Shown here: positions 57,736 to 64,000 of the stretch, in pieces
Layout: every line of letters starts with the position of its first letter
Numbering within the stretch: position 1 is the first letter of the stretch
Assembly: GCF_000143415.4 (NCBI RefSeq)
Contig: NW_003314265.1
Span: forward strand, 3,406,443-3,470,442
Source: Selaginella moellendorffii
Lineage: Eukaryota > Streptophyta > Lycopodiopsida > Selaginellales > Selaginellaceae
Length of the DNA stretch: 64,000 nt
Direction of reading: 5' to 3'
Made by a program: the position numbers and the translations under genes
The notes under the pieces: model-generated
Told to the model about the DNA's origin: nothing
Database searches by the model: none
What the model saw: the letters and a program-made list of their open reading frames with translations, nothing else

Positions 57736-59132
57736 CGTCCGGGAAAATCAAATGTGGTGGTAGATGTTTTATCTCGTGTTCGTCATATGACGACATTACA
57801 AACACGATTTTGTCATCATTTGAATAAGGTGGTCAGCGAGTTTGGGTAGTTGGTTAAGCATGCTCAGGCTTAGGATGCTGAGGTGGCCTCTTTGCGAGAC
57901 CAGATGGAAGCTCCTTTCTCATTGGTGGATGGGATTCTCTACTATAATGGCCGTGTATATTTGCCATGGGTGGATGCATTAATTACTCAAATTTTATTCC
58001 ACTATCATGATCATCCAGAGGCCGATCATTTTGGGGGGAAGAAGACGTATGAATTGATTAAGCGCAACTTTTATTGGAGGAATATGAAGGTTGATATCCT
58101 CAAGTATTGTAAATCATGTGAGCTTTGTCAACGGGTTAAGGTGCTAGAAGCCGGGGGGGACTTTTGCAACCTTTACCTATTCCTTAGAGCCATTGGTGTA
58201 ATATCTCTATAGACTTCATCACTTGTTTGCCACGAACACAGAGGCAAAAGGAGCAAGTATGGGTCATAGTGGATCGGTTGACGAAGTATGTGCGGTTGTT
58301 GGCTCTTTGGAAGACTGTCACTGCCTCAGACTTGGCTGCAGTTTACTTGGAGAAGGTTTTTCCTAATTTTGGTTTGCCAGAGGACATCATTAGTGATCGA
58401 GATTCAAAGTTCACAAATGGATTTTGGAAAAGCTTTGCAAAGGCTATGCAAGTGACTTTGAAACTCTCGAGTGGAGATCATCCTCATACGGATGGGCAAA
58501 CCGAGCATGTGAATCAAGTGGTGGAGGATATGCTACGTTGTAGCATTGGTCAAAGGCAAGGACAATGGGATTTATATCTTCTGTTGGTGCAATTTACTTA
58601 CGACAATAGCTAACATAGTGGAACTTTGCCAAGTCCTTACTTTGCCATGTTTGGAAGGCATCCTCGAATAACAGTGGAGTTGGGATTGCATTTGAGTAAG
58701 GACGTTCAAGATAAGCTTGATTCCGAGGCAACTGATCTGGCCACAGAACTTGATGAGATTTTGGTGGTGTGCAAACGGAATTTGCAAGCAGCTCAGAATA
58801 GAGTGGAGAAGTTTGCCAATGAGCATCGCCAATTCCAGGAATATAAGGTGGGTGATCTCGTCTTTGTGCGCGTGATCTTTCCATCAAGTGAGCGGCGGAA
58901 CACCTTGGTGCCTTTACAGACAGGGAAGAGTGATAAACTTTCCTATCGATATGGTGGTCCATATGAAGTGTTGGAGAGCATTGGTAAAGTGGCTTATAGG
59001 GTGCGGCTGCCAGCTGCGGTGAAAATTCATCCGGTATTTTATGTCAGCCAGTTGAAAGGTGTACTATCTCGGAATGACGGGCCCAATGCCTTCTTGATGT
59101 ATACGGCTGTGGAAGATGGACCAGGAGCTTGA
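57736..59132 (+). pseudogene. Integrase relic with GPY-type C-terminus
   Basis: Zinc region HYHDHPEADHFGG...YCKSCELCQRV (57,995-58,130), core sites in SIDFITCLPRTQ, IISDRDSKFTNGFW and HTDGQTEHVNQ, all three acidic residues present, and a C-terminal segment (58,626-59,132) with YGGPYEVLESIGKVAYRVRL and VFYVSQLKGVL. Interrupted by a frame change near 58,160 and a TAA near 58,611. Confidence 0.85.
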
Positions 59133-59206
59133 GCAGAGTTCCCCAGAAAGGGTGATCACCGATACAACTCATCCTTGGGACAAGGACTTTGTTAGGGGGG
59201 AAGAAT

Positions 59207-59431
59207 TGTTAGGTGCCAGCTTTAACTACGTGGTCAACGTCGGTTAAAGGGAGGCTCAAGGGTATATTAAGGCATGTTAGGGTAAGGGACTTAACCTACC
59301 CTAGGGCTCACAGTGGAGCGGCGGCACAGTGGAACTTTTGAGGTAGCTCGGGGGTGGTTAGGAACCTCAAGAGGTGGCATAGCATAGTTTAGGGCAACTA
59401 GATTTCTGTCTTTTTGCGCCGAATCATAACA
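59207..59431 (+). repeat. 3' LTR, 225 bp
   Basis: TGTTAGG...CATAACA, preceded by the purine tract and followed by CCAAT. Confidence 0.9.
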
Positions 59432-59436
59432 CCAAT

Positions 59437-60700
59437 CTCAATATTGCAGGGGTTCTTGATACTAGCAAGTGCAAGCCAATGACACAAGTTTCTCAAACTA
59501 GGCCGAGTATGCTTAGCAAGAAACACATAGGGTTCCTACTTTATGTTTATCTAATCTAAGTGCATGTTTATTGACCAGTTTCTCAACTACCTCAAGTGGG
59601 AACTAATAATGGGTTCAGCAATACTGACCTCCTGCCATCGTGGCAGTAAGGAAAGAATATCCGAAAGGATTAGTCGATAGGTAACTTTTGATACCTGAAA
59701 TCACATTCACGACAATTTGGTAACCTAGGGAGTTGAGTTTATTCAAATACCCTTAGCCCCTTTACCCATCAAATTGCCTAAGCTCAAGCTTAAGTTAGCC
59801 ATCTTAGGCATTTCTAGCAAGTGGTTCTAAAAGTATAGTAAGGATAATGAGGCTAAAAACCTAGTTTTGAGAAAGACAAAATAGAAATAAATACGTAGCA
59901 GATTGGAGAAAGACTTGGCCTCTACTCATTCAAACCAACTTATTCTTTTATGTTCCAATTGTCCATTTTTGTAGCACACCTGAATTTAAAGCCGAACTCC
60001 AAGCCCATTACACTATGAAATAAAGGTTTGGTACACTCACAATCCCATGAGCACCAACTCTCTATATCTAGCATTTGCATGCTAAATGGTGTTAGACGGT
60101 GTCTCGAACAATTTTGGCAAACCGATGGCATAACATGAAGAGGGTACCCCACTGATTAAAGTAACATGGAGTTTGGGCTTAGACCTAAGTTAAATGTAAA
60201 ACAAAAAGCGATACAACCTAGCAAAAGACAAACTAATGTCTCAAGTGAATATGCATTCCAACCACTATCCCTATTATACATTTGGAACCCTCTATAACCC
60301 CTTCCCCCTAGGAACAGAACTAACAAATGGGACATGATAGTGAAGGACACAGTAAATTATCATATAGAGGGACTAGACTCAATACATGAAGGACTAGATT
60401 TAATACTTAATTCTTGCCAAATCAGTGCAAGACAAAGCAAAAGAAAATTAAGAGCTAAGCTAGGAATGCTCAACTAAAAACATATAGAAATTCCTACTTT
60501 ATATTCATTTAGCTAAGTACAAATGCTAAACCCAATTTACTAACACTTGAATAAGAAGGACTACTGAAGGGAACCAATAGTACTGACTTCTTGCTATCAT
60601 GGCAATAAGGAAAAAGTGTCTGTAAAGATTAATCGACAAACATCTTTCAATACCCAAAGTCACATTCACAACAATTTGATAAATTAAAAAACTCCACAAA
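59437..60700. repeat. LTR-like repeat, right part, and a second diverged copy
   Basis: 59,437-59,840 resumes the interrupted repeat. A second, diverged copy of the same sequence runs from about 60,000 to 60,700. Matching pairs include GGGAACTAATAATGGGTTC (59,598) with GGGAACCAATAGTACTGAC (60,568), and TTTGGGCTTAGACCTAAG near 60,170 with its match near 54,273. No gene seen. Confidence 0.6.
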
Positions 60701-62096
60701 AGTATCATTTCAATTGTGACTTTATATTGGGATCTGAAATATAGAATGTGGCCTTAGAACTTCCTACAAAACACAGTAAATCTCCTTTAGGACTATGACT
60801 ATCTAGTGCACCAGTTGGACTGATGTTCAAAAAAAACCAGTCAACAATAGATCACTTTGAAGCACAAAGTTGGGAGGAAGACAAAATAACTTATCCTTGA
60901 TATGACTTTAAGCATAGTCTTCTGAAATTGCATGTGGCAATGCAGGATGGCACCAGTCAGCTTGGATCAAGCAATCACGCTCCATGAGCTTGTGGCTCCA
61001 GCAGATTGAAACGGCAGCCAAGTGCCTGAAATCATGCCGGATGTCCAAATGCCACCAAGAGATCCAGCATCCAGCCGCCAAACGTCTTCTCCACAACGGC
61101 ACAACAAGATGGTGGAGCGAGACGTGGTGTGGTGGACGGGATGGTGGGTGCCACTACGGGCATCTATCATGCGCTTTCCACAATCATCAACAGAAGCTCT
61201 TAGCTGAAGTATGGCTTTGACAGAGTTTCTTGGGACTTATTTTGCGCCTTGGTCTTCACCTCACAACCCCTGTGATTTGCAGACAACCTCAAAGCACTAC
61301 ATGGGCATCTACCACACACTTTCCACAATCCATCAACAAGAGAGCTTTCTTGGCCTTGGCCAGAGACCCTTAGCTTACAGGCCTACGCTTTGTAAAGGCC
61401 AATAGTGGAAGCGTGGAGTTTTGAATATAGAGGATTACAAAGCGTCCGCCAGAGCCCCTTGTAAAGGCCAAGAAAGCTCTCTTGTTGATGGATTGTGGAA
61501 AGTGCGTGCTAGATGCCCAAAGGACGTACCAAAGGGGGTACGTTCTTCAAGAGCTTATTGTTATTTTCTCCCTGCAAAACGCGACTCGTGCCAGTCCGTA
61601 GGCCCAAACGATTGTGATAAACTTCTGCATGTACGATACTCTCTACAACTACTGGAACGCTTAAAGGTGGATTTTTTCTTAGTTTCAAGTCCTTGGAGCA
61701 TGTTTACTTTAAGGCCCGAGTGGTGACTTGATCTCCGGTGGAGTAGCAGGAATTGCTGCCTCAACAGGTAAGAGTCTTAAGATCGATTACGTTTGATTGC
61801 CATCGTTCCTGTTTTCAGCGGTGTTTCCGATCGATTTGGTAAAGAGAAGGATGCAACTCGAGGGCGATCGGAGATAGACACCGGCTTACAAGCCTGGGGC
61901 ACATTGTTCTCACCCAAGGCTACGCTGGGTTGTACAGGGGGATTTTGCCCGAGTACCTCAAGGTTTTTACGGGCGGGATTGTGGCGAAGGAGAAGAGGTT
62001 GGTCCCCGATTCATTTCCAACTGTCAGATATTCTTGAATCGACGGCCTTGGTTGAATTTCCATGTTGCTAGCAAATATCTAGGGTTCTTGCGATGG
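60701..62096. other. Region upstream of the PPR gene
   Basis: No convincing gene. It holds three copies of a motif starting GGGCATCTA(C/T)CA (61,154; 61,303; and inverted, ending 61,518), two of which form the hairpin listed separately. GC content rises toward the PPR start; the promoter and any upstream exon are not identifiable by eye. Confidence 0.5.
61303..61518. repeat. Hairpin with 55-nt arms, 53 of 55 paired
   Basis: Arm 1 is 61,303-61,357 (GGGCATCTACCACACACTTT...) and arm 2 is 61,464-61,518, its inverse complement with two mismatches. The loop is 106 nt. A partial third copy lies at 61,154-61,198. It could be a recent inverted duplication, a fold-back element, or a small-RNA precursor; nothing in the sequence decides between them. 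Confidence 0.85.
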
Positions 62097-64000
62097 ATGG
62101 GAAGAGTTCGCGGCTTGGCGACAGCAGCGATTCGATGCGCCGCACCAGCTTCGGCAGCGCCGCCGCGGGCGCCCGATCAGCAGGCGGCTGCTCTGGTGTC
62201 GGCGCTGAAGGTATGTGGCAGCATAAGGGATTTGCGCAAGGGCAAGGCGATCCACGCCCAGGCGGTGGAGAGCAAGCAGCTGGGGATCCATGTCGTCAAT
62301 GCGCTGGTGGACATGTACGCGAAATGCGGCAGCATGGAGGATTCCCGCCGCGTGTTCGACAGCATTCTTCACCCAAACGTGATGTCCTGGAACGTTTTGA
62401 TGCTGGGCTACGTCTCCAATGGCGAGAGCGATGTGGCTCTGGATCTCTTCGAGAGGATGCAAGCCAGGCGGTCGGGCTGCAAGCCAAACTCCAGGAGCTT
62501 CATGGCCGCGTCCAAGGCTTGTAGCAGCCTCGCGGCGAAGGAGGACGCTGTTTTGGTCGATGGGAAGCTCGTCAAGGAGGCAAGTCTCGAGACCGGCAGA
62601 GGCATCCATTCTCAAGCCAAGCAGATGGGACCGTCTTGCAGCGAAGACGTTTTCCTCTCGAGCTCACTGATCGATATGTACTCCAAGTGCGGCAGCATGC
62701 TCGATGCTCGATCGGTCTTCGATGAGATGCCACGGCGAGACGTGGTCTCCTGGAACGCTTTGATACTGGGCTACGTAGAGAATGGAGAAAGCGAGGTTGC
62801 TCTCGAGTTCTTTGGGAAGATGGACTGCTCGCCAAACTCTCGGACTTTCGTTGCTGCTGCCAAGGCCTGTGCGAATCTAGCAGTGAAAGAGGAGGCCACT
62901 CAAGAAGATGGAAAGATGGTGAAGACGAGGAGCCTGGAGAAGGGGCTCGCTGTTCACGCTGGAGCTATGGCAAGCCACTGCTGTGGAGATATTTTCGTGG
63001 GGAGCAGCCTCGTGGACATGTACTCGAAGTGTGGGAGCATGGCCGACGCGCGGATGGTTTTCGAGAGCATGCCTCGTCGTGATGTCGTGCTCTGGACGAG
63101 CTTGATGCAAGGCTTTGTGGACAACGGGGAAAGCGAGCTGGCTCTCGTGTTCTTCGAAGATATGAAGCTATCCGGGTGCTGTCCAAACTCTCGAACGTAT
63201 GTTGCTGCGCTTGCCGCCTGTGCGAGCTCGGCAATGCGAGAAGAAGCGGTGGATGTCGACGGGAAACTCGTGAAGAGAAAGAGCTTGGAAACTGGGGTGG
63301 CTATCCAGGGTGAAGCTTCAAACAACAGGTGCTGTGAGGACGTGTTCGTGGGGAACACATTGATCGATATGTACGCGAAGTGTGGGAAGCTAGAGGAAGC
63401 TCGCAAGGTCTTCGATGGCATGGCTGGCCGAGACGTGGTTTCGTGGAACGCAATGATCCAGGGATCTGTTGGAAGTGGAGACAGCAAGCTGGCCTTGGAG
63501 CTGTTCTTCGGCATGGAGAACGATCCGGACGAGAGAACGTTTATTGCTGCGCTCATGGCCTGCGTCCATCTTTCAGCGTCCGAACAACCTGTTCCGCGAG
63601 AAGATGGAAAGCTACTGCGAATCCAGAGCCTAGAAAAGGGGATGGAGATTCATTCTCTCGCCACGAAGCTTGGATGCTGTGAGCACAGATTTGTCGGGAG
63701 CAGCTTGGTGGACATGTATGCCAAGTGTGGAGATATGGTGAAAGCTCGAGCAGTTTTCAAACGCATGCCTAGCCGGGACGTTGTCGTTTGGACGAGCTTG
63801 ATCCAGGGATATGTAGACAACGGTGAGAGCGAGCTCGGGCTGGAACTCTTGGAGAGCATGGACTGTGCTCCAAACTCTCGGACTCTTGTAGCGGGACTTA
63901 CGGCCTGTGGGAACGTTGGGTCCAGTGAAGCTGGAAGGAAAATCCAGGCTGAGCTTTACAGGCGTGGGCTGGAAGACGACCAAGTTGTGGGGACGTGCAT
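62097..64000 (+). CDS. PLS-class pentatricopeptide repeat protein (partial, 3' end off window)
   Basis: The reading frame from ATG 62,097 is open to the window end (634 codons). The ATG four bases upstream is in another frame. The N-terminus MGRVRGLATAAIRCAAPASA is Arg/Ala-rich without acids, as in mitochondrial or plastid transit peptides. Five or more PPR modules follow, each with a long repeat (ALVDMYAKCGSMEDSRRVFD), a VVSWNALI-type repeat and an A..ACA-type repeat. Four successive modules carry an extra VDGKLVK..SLE(T/K)G segment. PLS-class proteins bind organelle RNA and often specify C-to-U editing through C-terminal E/DYW domains; that end is not in the window. High GC and good codon structure set it apart from the repeats. 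Confidence 0.92.
   Translation, partial: MGRVRGLATAAIRCAAPASAAPPRAPDQQAAALVSALKVCGSIRDLRKGKAIHAQAVESKQLGIHVVNALVDMYAKCGSMEDSRRVFDSILHPNVMSWNVLMLGYVSNGESDVALDLFERMQARRSGCKPNSRSFMAASKACSSLAAKEDAVLVDGKLVKEASLETGRGIHSQAKQMGPSCSEDVFLSSSLIDMYSKCGSMLDARSVFDEMPRRDVVSWNALILGYVENGESEVALEFFGKMDCSPNSRTFVAAAKACANLAVKEEATQEDGKMVKTRSLEKGLAVHAGAMASHCCGDIFVGSSLVDMYSKCGSMADARMVFESMPRRDVVLWTSLMQGFVDNGESELALVFFEDMKLSGCCPNSRTYVAALAACASSAMREEAVDVDGKLVKRKSLETGVAIQGEASNNRCCEDVFVGNTLIDMYAKCGKLEEARKVFDGMAGRDVVSWNAMIQGSVGSGDSKLALELFFGMENDPDERTFIAALMACVHLSASEQPVPREDGKLLRIQSLEKGMEIHSLATKLGCCEHRFVGSSLVDMYAKCGDMVKARAVFKRMPSRDVVVWTSLIQGYVDNGESELGLELLESMDCAPNSRTLVAGLTACGNVGSSEAGRKIQAELYRRGLEDDQVVGTC

Larger units (their letters stand above)
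54624..59431 (+). mobile_element. Ty3/Gypsy element with both LTRs and CCAAT duplication
   Basis: 5' LTR 54,624-54,856 and 3' LTR 59,207-59,431 (TGTTAGG...CATAACA); CCAAT at 54,619-54,623 and 59,432-59,436. Primer site TGGTATCAGAG at 54,858; purine tract AGGGGGGAAGAA just before the 3' LTR. Gag, protease, reverse transcriptase, RNase H and integrase follow in standard order, with no chromodomain seen. The LTRs differ at many positions and by a small indel, so it is not new. Several lesions disable it. A 100-N gap lies in the RNase H to integrase region. A 1.1-kb relative sits at 35,607. Confidence 0.92.

Noticed and set aside
62093-62524. ATG at 62,093 and its 143-codon frame as the PPR start
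   Set aside because: That frame is out of register with the PPR repeats; the ATG at 62,097 opens the 634-codon PPR frame with a transit-peptide-like start.
62079-63983. Several minus-strand frames opposite the PPR gene
   Set aside because: They are shadows of GC-rich coding DNA and show no domain.
1-64000. tRNA, rRNA or known small RNA genes
   Set aside because: None was recognisable by eye; primer-site matches near LTRs are only 10-13 bases and are not tRNA genes.

Overview
The window looks like repeat-rich nuclear DNA of a land plant, most likely a lycophyte such as Selaginella. The evidence is very short introns (about 40-60 nt, GT..AG), an intronless PLS-class PPR gene with an organelle-type N-terminus, plant Ty3/Gypsy lineages with initiator-Met-type primer sites, and a 100-N assembly gap. 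The species call is inference. Only the PPR gene at the right edge (62,097 to the window end) looks like a conventional host gene. Almost everything else is nested mobile DNA.

Layout. 1-857: 5' end of a minus-strand LTR element. 858-2,787: fragment of an LTR element whose LTRs start TGTAAG. 2,788-4,853 and 12,608-13,202: a decayed Mutator-like element (MULE-A), split by a 7.75-kb LTR element (4,854-12,607). 13,694-23,477: a 9.8-kb DNA transposon (element C) with perfect 24-bp terminal inverted repeats and a TAGT duplication. It sits inside or beside a decayed gene (23,500-24,639). 24,640-32,862: a chromovirus plus a second, truncated copy joined through an internally deleted LTR. 33,650-38,540 and 50,244-53,481: one decayed Tat-like Gypsy element. 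It was split by MULE-B (38,541-50,234, 9-bp duplication CAATAATGT) and by a 1.1-kb chimeric LTR element (35,607-36,714, duplication GGCAT). 54,624-59,431: a Gypsy element with both LTRs and a CCAAT duplication. 59,437-62,096: repeats and a hairpin.

The main discovery candidates are elements C and MULE-B. MULE-B carries a SWIM zinc-finger transposase, two related small CPxC zinc proteins, an 82-aa SPYYTPG protein, and a ten-exon gene. That gene joins a proline-rich stretch, a ParB-like domain and a circularly permuted N4/N6-type DNA methyltransferase fold with a degenerate catalytic motif. Element C encodes a different RNase-H-fold transposase, an FCP1-like HAD protein, and a second copy of the SPYYTPG protein, so the two unrelated transposons share an accessory gene. 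Element C also carries 21 copies of a 22-bp palindrome, in intergenic, intronic and coding DNA, that I did not see anywhere else in the window. A decayed relative of the ParB-methyltransferase gene lies immediately to the right of element C.

Most transposon genes here are broken by a few nonsense codons or single frameshifts. All calls are from reading the sequence by eye; no database search was made.
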